A stretch of DNA of 64,000 bases, from positions 1 through 64,000 of the forward strand of contig JADNRX010000067.1 of assembly GCA_015501595.1 (NCBI GenBank). Direction: 5' to 3'. A program made the translations under genes and the position numbers. Below the pieces are notes generated by a model. That model was not told the DNA's origin and did no database searches. It saw only the letters and a program-made list of their open reading frames with translations. Position 1 is the first letter of the stretch. Each line of letters starts with the position of its first letter. The DNA is from Hymenopellis radicata. Taxonomy: Eukaryota > Basidiomycota > Agaricomycetes > Agaricales > Physalacriaceae. This document shows, piece after piece, positions 45,132 to 56,328 of the stretch.

Positions 45132-47021
45132 TCAAAAATCATCAACGGAAGACTTCCGTTCCTCCCTCGGAACAACAGGTCCTAAATCAACCACAGTGTA
45201 AAACTCAAAATCCTTCGTAGTTGTCTGCGGTCCCTTCTTCGACGGAGAGCTATCAACCCCATCGCCACCCTCCAACGAAGGATCGTCAGATCGATACTGA
45301 TACTTGACGAGCATATTGAACTATCAACGTCATCAGTACATCTGCTATGAAGAAGAATATCAGAGAGAACTCACCTTGACATTGCCTCTCGCCTCTTTGC
45401 CCAGTACAACCTCGCCGCCAATGACAGTCAGGTTCGCCCGCTTCTCCAACACACCGACCGTCTTCACTTTGGGCTTTTCCCTTTCCCTGGGCGGTCGCAA
45501 CCCAATCTCATCATCGTCCAACCCAAACATGTCAATGTCTTCGTCTTCGTCATCATACTCCCATGCCTCCGCGAAAGCGGCAATAGTGAACGACGTCGTA
45601 GGAAGCGAAACAGCAAATGGTGGCCTTCGCGCTTTCTCGCCTTCTGCAGAAGGCGCGACGTGCATACGCTGTACTGACAAGCGTACTTGTATGGGATCGT
45701 AGAGGGGATTGGTGATGGCGAGGTGAAATGGGTAGGAGAGGCCGGCTTGCATGGCGCCACTGGTAGAGTCTTCGTCTGCAGCTCCGGCTGACATGGATTT
45801 GTTCATAGAACGACGGTCTGCGGGTGCTGCTTGTTGGCGGTGAGGTAGCGTTATGACTATGGCGGGGAGGTAGTTGGCAGCAACGAGCTTGATTTTGTAG
45901 CGCACAGACTGAGCTTTCTGTTCCGGCTTGATGAGGATGTGAGTGCATGCGGGACATCGTTTGGATCGTTTTGAATGTAATGGTATTCGTAGCGGTCGCA
46001 GTTCGCTATAATTCGTCGGTGAGAGAGATCCATTCAGGAACATGTAAGCTTACTCTGTTCGCAAGGATGTCACCCAACTCGAACCCCATCGCTGCTCCAA
46101 AGTCGCCACTTCGGAAATGTTTTCCAGATGCTGGATCAAATCCACATCTTTGTCTCCCCCGCCGGCACCCTTTAGAGAGCCGATTTCTAAACGCGTCTTG
46201 TACTCGACCATCTCATCCTTGTTCAAAGACTTGTCCTTATTTGCGCCTCCCTTCGTTCGTGTATGGGGATTGTACTTTGAAACCCCTGGAATATCCCGCG
46301 TGAGAGCGGCGGTTGCAGCAGCTGTGATGGAATTAGAGTGAAGGTGATGTAAGTGCGCTGCACTACTAGGCACAGCGGAAGAAGCAGAACCAGAAGAACG
46401 CAGGACAGGCTCGAAATGCTCTTTCAACTTGTCGAATTCCAATGAATCTGGGGCAGAGTCTTCAAATTTCTGGAGTTGTGCTGACTGGCTTTAAGGCAAG
46501 TACTGAGTCAAGAATAATATAAGACCCACCAGCAAGACCAGTAGGCTTTTCAAAGATGATATCTAGCTCTGCAGAGTCCCACCTGCAATGGTTACAAAAC
46601 AGAAAGAAAGGCGGTTCACCCACGCTGCCAACAGGAATAGAAAGCCTGCCATCGCCTGGATCTGGTGGATCCGAAGACACTACAGAGAGTGTATTGCGAC
46701 AATTGGGACACATGAAGCAGTTCCGCGCACATCTACACACATCGTTGAGCACGCGTGGTCGAGGTCGCGTCAAAGGACAACATGCCTATTCTTCTCGGCG
46801 CGAACACTGGCACTGGGCACCTCAAAAAGACAATTTGGGCAATAGTAGCCGCTGACTTCGACCGACACGCAGCGATTACAGCGTACCGCGTCGCACTCCT
46901 CGCAAAAGAACAAGTCGTGTAGATTGTGAAAGCTGTGCGACGATGACGGGAGGTGCGGCGGTGGCGGGTTCTTGGAGCTGCCGAGGCATGCACAATGATA
47001 CCGAATTGTCGGAGCCGCCAT
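45132..47021 (-). CDS. Dynactin subunit p62 (DCTN4 family)
   Basis: Dynactin p62 caps the pointed end of the Arp1 filament in the dynein activator complex. The N-terminus has the family's zinc-binding cysteines in order: YHCACL, DLFFCEECDAVRCNRCVS, GYYCPNCLFEVPSA, RAEKNR. A GC-AG intron (46733-46795, GCATGT to GTGTAG) follows, then CARNCFMCPNCRNTL and FLFCNHCRWDSAEL. The middle holds LEIGSLKGAGG, then CPACTHILIKPEQK and VRYKIKLVAANYLP. The C-terminal beta-rich part has PLYDPIQVRL and ends VKYQYRSDD and FEFYTVVDLGPVV before the TGA at 45132. The conserved motifs on either side of the GC-AG junction make the splice certain in phase. Confidence 0.9.
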
Positions 47022-47802
47022 TGTCGTTGGGCGAGATTGACTGTTCGTCGTCGATGGTCAAGTAGCACGTTTCCGGTCTCCGGAGCCTCCAGCCGAAAAC
47101 GGAACATGCCGTCACAGCCGAAAAAGGAAACGCGCTGCTTTCATTTAGGGTCTACGCCACAACCTACAGAATAGTACTGCTGTGAGTATGATAGAAAGGT
47201 GACTGTCTACTACTGATTGCAAATGCCGCAAGTCCATGTATTTTGAATCCAATGTTGATGTCGTCGTCAGAAGAGGGTACACATGATGATTGATCACTTT
47301 CTTACAGATAAATAAGATGATCTTTACATAGCATTTCCCTGTTATGATACAGCTCTTCATTGCGAAAAGCGCTGCAGTCGGCCACCACGGACATCCAGGT
47401 CAAGCTTTTATTAACTCTTGACTGTTCCGAAGAAAGACCGTAGCTGGTAGAGTCGTAGTATTGTAGATGTTCATCTAGTGCTTCATTCATACGTTTGGTC
47501 GACTACGATGCACTTGATGGCTATCATCGACATCCCAAGCTTGAATCAATACGACACTGGATTGAGAGTGCTCACCTCAAGCTTGTTCCCCTGAAGGAGG
47601 TCCAAGTTTATCCAGGCACGACCTCCCCGAAAGGCAACATTTTCTCACATTGACATGGCGACCACTGCGTCGCCATCAACCCCGCTATCTTTCATTCCAC
47701 TTCTCATTACATCTTTTTATTTGTCCTTCATTTCACGACATTCACGACTTGCCGGGCGCAAGATTTTTCAGTCTTTAACTTTGTTCAATTCCGCGGCCGA
47801 AG
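47022..47802. promoter_or_regulatory. Divergent promoter region of dynactin and membrane protein genes
   Basis: 780 bp between two divergent starts. A pyrimidine-rich stretch (47685-47725) lies before the plus-strand gene. Short frames here lack coding character. Confidence 0.35.
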
Positions 47803-48810
47803 ATGGCGTCGACCGCCTCATCGTCGACTGCGACATCATCCAGTTCGTCCCCAGAACAGCGGCCACAGGCTGAGCCCCTGCCTGTGAAGCGGGGCGAAAT
47901 TGGATACTCGGAAAATCTGGCGGCGGGAGAGGCAGAAGGCGGTCGAGCGAACACCCCATTACCTGACCTCCCTGCCAGACATCCCGCCGATCGAGATGCG
48001 CCACCACCACCACCTGTCGTCTCCTCGAGTTCCCCTGTCCCAATTCCCACTGTCGTTGCTACTTCCGCGCCTCCTTCTCACACTGATGACGCCTCATCAA
48101 CCAACTCTGTCGCTAAAGCGAGAAAACGCTTCCGCTTTTGGAAGCCCAAGAGGGTGCCTTCATTTGGTGGAATCCGACTCACCACTTTCTTGATTTTCCT
48201 GGTTCAATTTGCCATACTCGCAGGAACCGTAGCGGCATGGGCACTATCAATCCAGGTACTTATGCGTCAGACGCCTGACGAGTCGGGGGCGATGAAGACA
48301 AACGGAAACACATCATCCATCTTTGTGCACGTCGTATTCGCTATCGGCGTTCTGGGTCAACTCCTGTTTCTTGAGCGTCGCGTCTATCGCATACGTGCAG
48401 AGAGATATGCTTATGTTCATCCCGGGGAGGTTCTTCCCACCTCGTCACGTCGCGGTCTTCGCGCAATGGACACATCCATCGCATACGCGCCATGGAATCG
48501 CGCTCCTCTACCGACCTATGCGGCTGCGTTAGCAGAAAGTGGTGTAGGGACAGGGGATGTGGAAGATCATATCATAGCGCAGCCTCCTCCTCCACCTTAC
48601 GGAAACACGCGCGGCAGTACTCTCCTGCTCTCTGGATTCCTGCGGAATAGCTTGCGTGCCCAGCGTCCGGTGAGCGAAAACAGCCAGCAGGATGCTGGTG
48701 GCAGACCGCTCAGCTATGCCAGTAACGACGAGGAGTGGGAGGTAATACAAGATGCAGATAGGGCGCGCAAGTTGGAAGAAACCTTGTCGAAGTTAGAGCG
48801 GCCAACATGA
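47803..48810 (+). CDS. Two-helix membrane protein with disordered tails (335 aa)
   Basis: A single uninterrupted frame. Residues 1-115 are disordered and rich in S, P and A. A basic cluster (KARKRFRFWKPKR) precedes the first membrane segment (TTFLIFLVQFAILAGTVAAW); a short loop leads to the second (SIFVHVVFAIGVLGQLLF), followed by RRVYRIRAERYAY. The C-terminal part holds PPPPPYGNTRGS and ends in an acidic helix (DEEWEVIQDADRARKLEE). Both tails should be on the same, probably cytosolic side. PPPPYG could be a PY-type ubiquitin-ligase site. I do not recognise the family. Confidence 0.7.
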   Translation: MASTASSSTATSSSSSPEQRPQAEPLPVKRGEIGYSENLAAGEAEGGRANTPLPDLPARHPADRDAPPPPPVVSSSSPVPIPTVVATSAPPSHTDDASSTNSVAKARKRFRFWKPKRVPSFGGIRLTTFLIFLVQFAILAGTVAAWALSIQVLMRQTPDESGAMKTNGNTSSIFVHVVFAIGVLGQLLFLERRVYRIRAERYAYVHPGEVLPTSSRRGLRAMDTSIAYAPWNRAPLPTYAAALAESGVGTGDVEDHIIAQPPPPPYGNTRGSTLLLSGFLRNSLRAQRPVSENSQQDAGGRPLSYASNDEEWEVIQDADRARKLEETLSKLERPT

Positions 48811-49373
48811 TTTGCCGCATGACTAGCATTGACTAGGTTGATGGCGTTTTAAGGGTTCGTCTCTTTGTAATCCTGTTCAACCTTCGCAGTCACTGATGAT
48901 CCATGGAATCCAGAAATTCTATATACGTCGTCGTAGCCGTCACTCTCGAACGTGTCGTACTTTTTGCCTGCCTTTTAATTTCATTTAAAGGTGATATTAA
49001 TCGTCAAAGGAGTCTGACTGCGCGTCCTCCAACTGTCTCTAATGTACTAGATTGACTGTCTGCTCGCGAAACTCGCCGGAAACTTTGATTCAACAACCCC
49101 GTTCTTCAAGGACGTTGCAGGCAAGAACATTCAATTGACTTCCGTTTGATTTCCGTCAACCCCGGTAACTTGATCGGGGGCGCAGCGTCGTTCGAGTCAT
49201 ATCCTGCTTACTGATCTTCCTTCACCTTAGAGCTCGGGCGCGTTATGATCGACATGACTCACTAGAACGTTTATGGGACAACAACATATTTGAATGAACA
49301 TGTCATCAAAAGATTTATAAGGCTATGGTGTGTCTGGTCGTTTCATCTTTTCCCACTTTCTACACCACATCGA
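48811..49373. other. Intergenic stretch
   Basis: 3' flank of the membrane protein gene and promoter of the arrestin-like gene. Nothing else is recognised. Confidence 0.4.
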
Positions 49374-50841
49374 ATGCTAACAGAAGGACACTATCCATCT
49401 ACTAGTACACTGTCGGAAACACTTCCACCCTACGTCATCGCTTCCCCGCCTCCTTGCTATTCTTCTGACCCCGCTTCTGGGGAACAACGTATCGATCACT
49501 CTCCCCACAATCATGTCTCTCGCGTCTTCAGTGGCACATTCATCAAAAAGAACGGTAGCATCACCGTTGTCTTCACCGACCAGGAGGAAGGCATCGCTGC
49601 GCCATCCTACGGTCGGCAAGGCAAGATTCACGGCGCCATCTTGCTCGACAAGCACGAAAGTGTTGCCCAGGTGAAGGTCAAGGTACGCCTTCTACTCTCT
49701 TGACGCGTTTTTCACGCGTTTTCTGATTCCCTCTCTCTACAGCTCCTGGGTAACCTCGACTACCTAAATTCGGAAGCTGGCGCAAAGTCAGTGCCTCTTG
49801 TGGATCAGAGTGTCATACTATGGTCATCTGCGCGGGGCCCATGTCCTGGGCAAATACCGTTCGATTTCACCCTGCCCGCCACATTCACGGACGGTGACAA
49901 AAATCAACCCTTGCCGCCGAGCTTCAACTATTCCGGACTTGGGGGCCCTGGGGTTGTGGTGACATGCGTCTACACGATACTAGTTCACGTCTGCTATTCA
50001 CGCCGAAATGTGGGTCTCTTCTCGAAGAGTAAAATGTGAGTTGACATCATCCCGACGGGACTGGGATGGTACTTACCCCGCGCGCTTTCAGTATTCGTAT
50101 CCCATTTAATTACAGCCCTCGGACGCGCCCCAATCGACCGATTTTACCGATACCGTTGTTGTGCGGTCTCAAGTCCTCGCCCGAGGAATGGACGCAGTCC
50201 ATGACGACTCTGAAAACCAAAATTAACATGGCTGTTGAGCCCATCCAGAGCAACGTAAGTCCTTTCGCGCGCTTGAACATGCAGAACCTTAACTCGCCGT
50301 CACAGACATTCATACCTTCCGTTCAAGTTTTCGCTCTCTCCGATTGCATCCCCATCCATGTCCAGCTAACCGGTTCCCTTACGTCCCTCCGCCAGTTCCT
50401 CCCCGAGGCCTCCTCGACAACCGCCTCATCATCATCGCGATCGGTCTCGCCTGTGACAGTCTCCATACTGCGGCAGATCTCGGTGGACGTGCGCGGCCAC
50501 CGCTCGTGGCGAAACTCGACCATCGGCGAGGGCAAGATGTGGCCCGTACCCCCAACGGCGTCCCAGTTGGAAAGCTACCCGTCCGAGGGCGAGGTGCTTG
50601 ACTGGGAGGGTGAGATCCAGCCCAACTCTGATGTAACAGTCGGCGGTTTCGCGGCGGCGGGTGTTGTTGTTAAGGTTCGTATCCTGCCCTTCTTCCCACG
50701 CCCTCAAACTCATCTGTGCAACAGGACTTCATTGTGGTGTCCTTGACGCCCCCGCGGAACTCACCGTTCTTGTCTACACAGACCTATATCCCTATACGGC
50801 TGGTGACGGACCCTTGGATAGATACGCCGGATCGCGCCTGA
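49374..50841 (+). CDS. Arrestin-like protein A
   Basis: Starts at the ATG at 49374 and ends TGA at 50839-50841. After a Ser/Pro/Tyr-rich leader (PPYVIASPPPCYSS) comes an arrestin-N-like beta-sandwich: VFSGTFIKKNGSITVVF, GKIHGAILLDKHESVAQVKVK, then over an intron LLGNLDYLNSEAG and IPFDFTLPATF, FNYSGLGGPGVVVTCVYTI. The C-terminal half follows: IRIPFNYSPRTRPNRPILP, FALSDCIPIHVQLTGSLTSL, VTVSILRQISVDVRG, DWEGEIQPNSDVTVGGFAA, and finally TQTYIPIRLVTDPW. Introns carry clear GT-AG borders. Fungal alpha-arrestins act as adaptors for ubiquitin ligases at membrane transporters; this specific role is inferred. A paralogue lies at 56329-57940. Confidence 0.7.
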
Positions 50842-51217
50842 GCTTTTATGTTTCCTTACCTTATTGACGTCTAAATTATTATCATCGTGCGGCTCCCAAA
50901 TAACGTCTGTTATACTCATACCTCGGATATAATTTCTAGTGTCGGGATAGCGTAGAGGATCAGTATAATAATTGTTGTATACCTAGCTGCATTGTATATA
51001 TCCAATCAATTTTTTTCCAGAATTTATGCGCCACGCTCCTAAATGTGCACGGATATCGACGATGCCGTGTCTCTGAATATGGCATCGAGGGTTCTACAGG
51101 TGTACATATCATTAAGATTCCATCCGGAACTGAGGTAAAGAGCGACTACTATTAAAGGAGCGACGTTGAAAAGAATGAGTACATAAATAAACAGGTTTCG
51201 CCGAGCTTCAGAATCAT
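50842..51217. other. 3' intergenic region between convergent genes
   Basis: AT-rich stretch shared by the convergent ends of the arrestin-like gene and the ammonium transporter gene. No gene seen. Confidence 0.45.
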
Positions 51218-52836
51218 TTAGGTCGCAGCACGAGGACCAGAAGACTCGTGAGCCGTAGAGTTGGAATCGAAATCTTCTTTCCCCCCGCGTATCAAAGCTT
51301 CCTCCTCGAGCCCGATGTAATCATAAGCGAATTCACCCATGGAGTACTCGTCCATCCCAAGTTCCTCAGCTGTCTCTGCCTCCGCATCGGACATGCGAAT
51401 CCGACAGCAAGGGACATAGTGCATGATCCACAGAATTATGGTCTGGAACATGGTACGAATCAGTCAAAAGAGTCAGCGTCAAAAATCTAGACTTACCGTC
51501 ATGACAAAGGAGTACACCATGCCAGCCACCGAATCCGCCAATTGATAGCCGAGTTGGATGTAGTGCTGGTCGACCCAGCCACCATTGATATTCGTGAAAC
51601 CGTCGTATGCAGCGACTGATCGTTGCGCGAAAATGCCGGTCAGGATATTGCCAACAAGACCGCAGACAGCATGGGAGGCGAAGATATCCAGAGCGTCATC
51701 AATAGCGAACAGGAACTTGAACTGCGTCGCAAAGTTGCAGCAGGTGCCCGCCATGACGCCGAAGAGAACAGCCGCAGCTGCACAAAACAACAACAACATA
51801 AATCAGAGTTCCACTGAATATATGTTGAGACACTTACGAGCGCCGACGAAGCCGCTCGCTGGTGTGATGGCGACCAGACCGGCGATAGCGCCGCTGCAAA
51901 AGCCGACAGCAGACCACTTGTGCTCGATGCGATAGTCCCAGATCATCCATGTCAAACCGCCGACACTCGCCGCCAGGTTGGTCACAATGCAGGCTTGGGC
52001 GGCCCTCAGGTTAGCGCTGAGGGCACTTCCACCGTTGAAGCCGAACCAACCGAACCAGAGCATGACGGTCCCCAGAACAACGTAACTGGTGTTGTGAGGA
52101 CGGTATGAAAGCTTTTCGGTGCCCCAGCCTTTGCGCTTGCCAAGGTAGACGCTAATGGCGAGGGCGGCCGCTCCCGAGGAGATGTGCACAGGTGTTCCAC
52201 CCGCGAAATCGAGCACGCCCGTCTTCGCTGACCATCCATTGGGTGACCATGTCCAACATGCGATAGGATCGTAGACGAGGGTGGACCAAGCAAAGACGAA
52301 GATCGGTATAGGTCCGAGATGACCGCGCTCAGCGAACGCTCCAACTGCGATCATAGGAGTTATTGCAGCGAACATTAGTTGGTAGATGCAGTAGACGATC
52401 ACAGGTATTCTCGTGCTTCCTATTGAGGGGGCATCTAATACTTCCATGAACGCGAAGTGTTCTAGGGGCGCGATTTAGTCGGACATAATTCTTGTTGAGA
52501 AATACGCACTGAGGTCGCCGATGAACAGGCCGCCGGTGGAACTGAATGCCAATGAAAAGCCCCAGAAGAACCACTAAGATCCCACTTAGACGCTGTCCCG
52601 ATAATCCGTTTTATACGCACTTGGAACGAGACAGCAGCCAAAACCATGAGACCCATATACATTTGACTGAGCGCGTTTTTCCTCCTCAGAAGGCCAGAAT
52701 AGAGGAAGCCGAGTCCAGGGATCATTATCCAGACGAGAGCGGTACTAGTCAACGTCCATGCAATGTCTCCGAGATTGAAGAGGGAACTGGTTCCATTGCT
52801 ATCGGTGGCAATAATGTCGCCCGCTAGAATGTGCAT
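51218..52836 (-). CDS. Ammonium transporter (Amt/Mep family)
   Basis: Start is the ATG at 52836 and stop TAA at 51218. About eleven membrane helices are visible, beginning IAWTLTSTALVWIMIPGLGF, with the family signature LYSGLLRRKNALSQ. WFFWGFSLAFS follows the first intron. The twin pore histidines are both present, in GGTPVHISSGAAALA and DIFASHAVCGLVGNILTG, as are WFGWFGFNGGSAL and GFCSGAIAGLVAITPASGFV. The cytosolic tail after YVPCCRIRM is acidic (DAEAETAEELGMDEYSMGEF), as in fungal Mep2/MeaA-like proteins. It imports ammonium at the plasma membrane. Introns are near 51800-51835, 52450-52510 and 52580-52620. No lesion was noticed. Confidence 0.92.
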
Positions 52837-53158
52837 GAGTGACGCGAAATCATAGAAGAAATAGAAGACGTACAGGCGGTGTACGTGATATTAAGCATAC
52901 TAAATGAACGAAAGGAAGGAGCAAAGCCAACGAAATGAACAATACCCTATACAGGTTATAAACGATTCACCAAGCCCCCTTATGCGCGATCAATCGTTGA
53001 AGCGATGACAGGGCACAGACATCGATGAATGCATTGATGTTGGAGCGGGGGAAATACGATCAAGTCAACTGTCGAGCTGGGCGTCCACCAAATCACCGAT
53101 TTCGTGCGGAGAGGCCTCCCATTTCGACAAGCCCCTCATGTCGGTCAGCCACAAAAAG
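52837..53158. promoter_or_regulatory. Upstream region of the ammonium transporter
   Basis: 320 bp upstream of the transporter start. GATA-family sites would be expected for nitrogen control. GATA/TATC cores are present (for example CGATA-type near 53057 and GTGATATTAAG near 52886), but these are too short to be significant alone. Confidence 0.3.
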
Positions 53159-54121
53159 CTAATCCGCTTGGCTGACTGCCAAGGGCGTATCTGGCTTCTT
53201 TAAATGCGCATCCACAACCTCCCACAAGTCGTCTGCATCGTCCGGAAGGTAACCCCAATCCACCGTCGGATCGTGGTTCTTCTCGTAACACAATAAGCCC
53301 TTCACATTCCTATAAAAGGCTCGTGGGCACACGAAAACAAATCGAGGGTCCTCGATGTGAATGTTTTCGACGAAATCGAGCATCCCGCCGAAATCTCGCG
53401 AGACCCCGACGACCTCGACGATGACCGCTCGCAGTGTTGGCGGTGCCGCATGGAGGATGGGCTCAATGAAGAGGTCGATACCCCAGCGGAAGAGAGTACA
53501 GCTGAAGTAGTCGTCGGGGCGTAATCGAAGGAGATGTGAGTAAGGTTGGGACATTGTTTAAATACTTCTGACCAAGTTGGAGGGAAATCGGCCAGGCTCA
53601 AATCCTCTGTAAAGAAGATGTTGAGATGTGTTATGCTGCTAGGTAGGATCACGACCTGGCTCTTTGTCAGGTTGGTGACCGAAAGCCGTAGCGGGCTGAG
53701 GATGCTCGCGTATGGCTTGAGAATGCGATTTCGGTTCCAAAATGCCAACGATATTACACCACGACATATCGGTAGGAGATACTCGATATGCGCACGGTAG
53801 ACGTCATGGTTGATAGAAAGTGTTTTGACATTGCGTTCGAAGAAACCAGGATCATTCCGCCGAAACATTGCGCTCACAAAGAGCTGGCCCTTCCTGTAGC
53901 TATCGAGGACGACCGTGTGGTAAAGAAGAGGATCAATCCTATATTCAAAAACCTCAGAGCCTGTAACAATAGGACAGCCTAAAACCAACGGACCATTCTC
54001 GCAGAGTCTTGGAGACGAGGACAAAAGCTAAAGCACTCTTTCTGTCCATAACGACAGCAGTCTCTATCACTTGACGAGCAATATCGACAGGGAGATTGCA
54101 CAGGGTACGGTCGGGTTCCAT
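53159..54121 (-). pseudogene. F-box protein gene with frame breaks
   Basis: Starts MEPDRTLCNLPVDIARQVIE at 54121, an F-box-like helix followed by ALAFVLVSKTLREW. The body continues in a second frame (YRIDPLLYHTVVLDSYRKGQ, LSINHDVYRAHIEYLLPICRG, LTKSQVVILPSSITHLNIFF). The end is in a third frame (YFSCTLFRWGIDLFIEPILH, LRAVIVEVVGVSRDFGGM) with stop at 53159. The first change near 54020 has no usable intron in phase, and the second near 53520 has none at all. The architecture (F-box, then beta/helix repeats) is common in agaricomycetes. Pseudogene or small indels cannot be told apart here. Confidence 0.6.
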
Positions 54122-54462
54122 GATAGTAGAAGAGAAGAAACGAAAGACGCCTCTGTTGCAACAAATTCCGCGGTAACGGAGGAATAAGCGCGGTTCGCGA
54201 AATATCTGTTAGTCAGAAATCGAACGGGCAGTTGGAGCCCTATATCCTTGGCCTTGAGTACGCCTACAGAGATATAAGAAATAACACTTACGCGACGCGT
54301 GAAAGTGACGAGTTGTTCAACTTTGGTTGAAGGACGAATGGAGGAAATAAGGAAGAAACGTCCGGAGTGCCAGGGCCGCAAGCTGAGCGCTAAGTTGTGG
54401 CTATACGATAAGATAAGATCACTATGTAAACAACGTCAAAACAAGTCAAGGCGGCTCCTTTC
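54122..54462. promoter_or_regulatory. Divergent region between two F-box genes
   Basis: 340 bp separating two divergent F-box genes. No coding feature seen; it should contain both promoters. Confidence 0.35.
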
Positions 54463-56165
54463 ATGACCACCACAATGGCAAGTGATATGACATCTCTCCT
54501 CTCAGACGACGTCCTGGAGCACATACTGCAGTGTTTGACCGACTTCCGCACTCTGCGGGCGGCTGTTCTTGTGTCTAAGCGTTTCTACGAAACATACAGC
54601 GAGCATCCCAGGACAATTACGCGCAGAGTAGCATGGAACGTGGCCGGTCCCGCTCTTCCCCAAGCTATTAGGCTTGTTCGACATCCAGTAGTAGCCGATG
54701 ACGATGACGACAGCGACGACGACGACGACGAAGAGCGCTCCGTACCGTTTGACTTTCACGTTGATGCATCCGTCGAAACAACAGATGGCCCACCTCTTAC
54801 GGTTCAAGAACAAGAACAACTCAGTGTCTTCGCTGAATGTGCCAGTAAACTCGAGGATATCTTCAGTTTCAGGTGGGCTTAATTGGAACATTTCGCGCTC
54901 TACACGCCGTAAATCACTGTTTGCAGGTACAAAGATCGCTCGTCCAAGCAAAGCAAACTGAACTCGCTGGAATCGTGGCGCTTCCGACGTGCCGTTTTCC
55001 GTTTGAATCTCTATTCCCGAATCTTCAATCTCTCGATGTATAGGCCGGCCAATCTAGAGTTTGACGACGACGAGCAGGTGGAAGCCAAACATCAAAAGGA
55101 CTTGTCAGCCAAGAAAGCGTTCTTGGTTGACTTCTTAACCGAAGAATTAGTGGAGCTCTATGCAGTCAGCCACTTTCTTCTGGACCTTGCAGACTGGGCA
55201 TCCTACTGTGGCACGGGATATGTGGACTGTATGTGTGCATTCCTAAAGGTCCCAGCCTCTCTTACCCACTGCTCTTCAGCATTGATGCAGTGCCGAGACA
55301 TGACGCTAGCTGTTGGACCTCACAGGATATTGGAAGCTTATGAGACTGGTTCATTTACCCCGATACTAGACCAAGCAGATGAAGACATGGATGGAGATCT
55401 GATTAGTGATGCCGAGGAACGATTTCTGGAGGGATACCTTTCGGTGCCATTGACTTCGATTTGGGAACGACGAAAGGTCACACCGCCCAAGCTGCCGACC
55501 GAACTTGACAGCACAATTTGGTACTCCATTTTGGAAAATGTTCAAGAACATGACACCTGTGGGTTCCCAAGCTCACTTGGATCCTAATGTGTATTAAGAT
55601 GGTTCAGGCACTCTGTGTAATCATGCGAAAGGAATCAACATATGGAATGAGTCGAGTAACTTGAACTTCCTTCCTTCTTCCAGCCATTTCATTGATTTCT
55701 ATACCAGATTGGGACTATCTTCAAGGCCTTCCCGCATTCAACATAGTTAATCTGCACCGTCTACTCATGGGAAGGCTTCGGGACACCTACCATATAACGA
55801 ACCGCCTGCACACCGAATGCAGCAAACTCGCCGTCCCGTCGACATCCCGCTTTCTCTCCCGGCTGATTGGTCAGATGTTCTCTTTGAAAACACCTGAGTA
55901 CGATGCATGGCAGAACATCTTTGATCTGATCTGCACGGAGTGCTTGCAACAGTTCATGGCAAGCCATCTGCATCTCTGGCTTCTCGCGACGATGCGTGCA
56001 GCCGGGGATCCTGTGCAGGACGACTGTTGGTACGGGTACAGTTGTCGGACCCAGGTCCACAACTCCACGCATGCTACAAAGCTCAACGTGAGTGTCTTTC
56101 TTCGAACGTTTTCCCGAGGTGACACGCGATATCAATAGCATCTCTGCCCGCAAACGCGGTTCTAA
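54463..56165 (+). CDS. F-box protein
   Basis: Begins MTTTMASDMTSLLSDDVLEH with the F-box helices (LEHILQCLTDFRTLRAAVLV, SKRFYETYSEHPRTI) and VAGPALPQAIRLVRH, a pattern frequent in agaricomycete F-box proteins. A long Asp run (VADDDDDSDDDDDEE) follows. Later exons give YKDRSSKQSKLNSLESWRF, FLVDFLTEELVELYAVSHF, ERFLEGYLSVPLTSIWER, LIGQMFSLKTPEYDAWQNI, and end NHLCPQTRF after a GTGAGT-AATAG intron, with TAA at 56163. Some intron borders between 55230 and 55720 are approximate. It probably recruits a substrate to an SCF ubiquitin ligase; the substrate is unknown. Confidence 0.7.
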
Positions 56166-56328
56166 ATTCACAGGGGAGTGTGTTCTACTAATGCCGTTAT
56201 GATACATTACAGTTCGTGTGTTCGTTAAGCTACATCATATCGTACATATCGGATATCCGAATAGTCCTTTCACGAGCGTTGGTCTATCCACTTCGAGCAG
56301 TAGGATAATAAGATAGTCCCTCTCTCAG

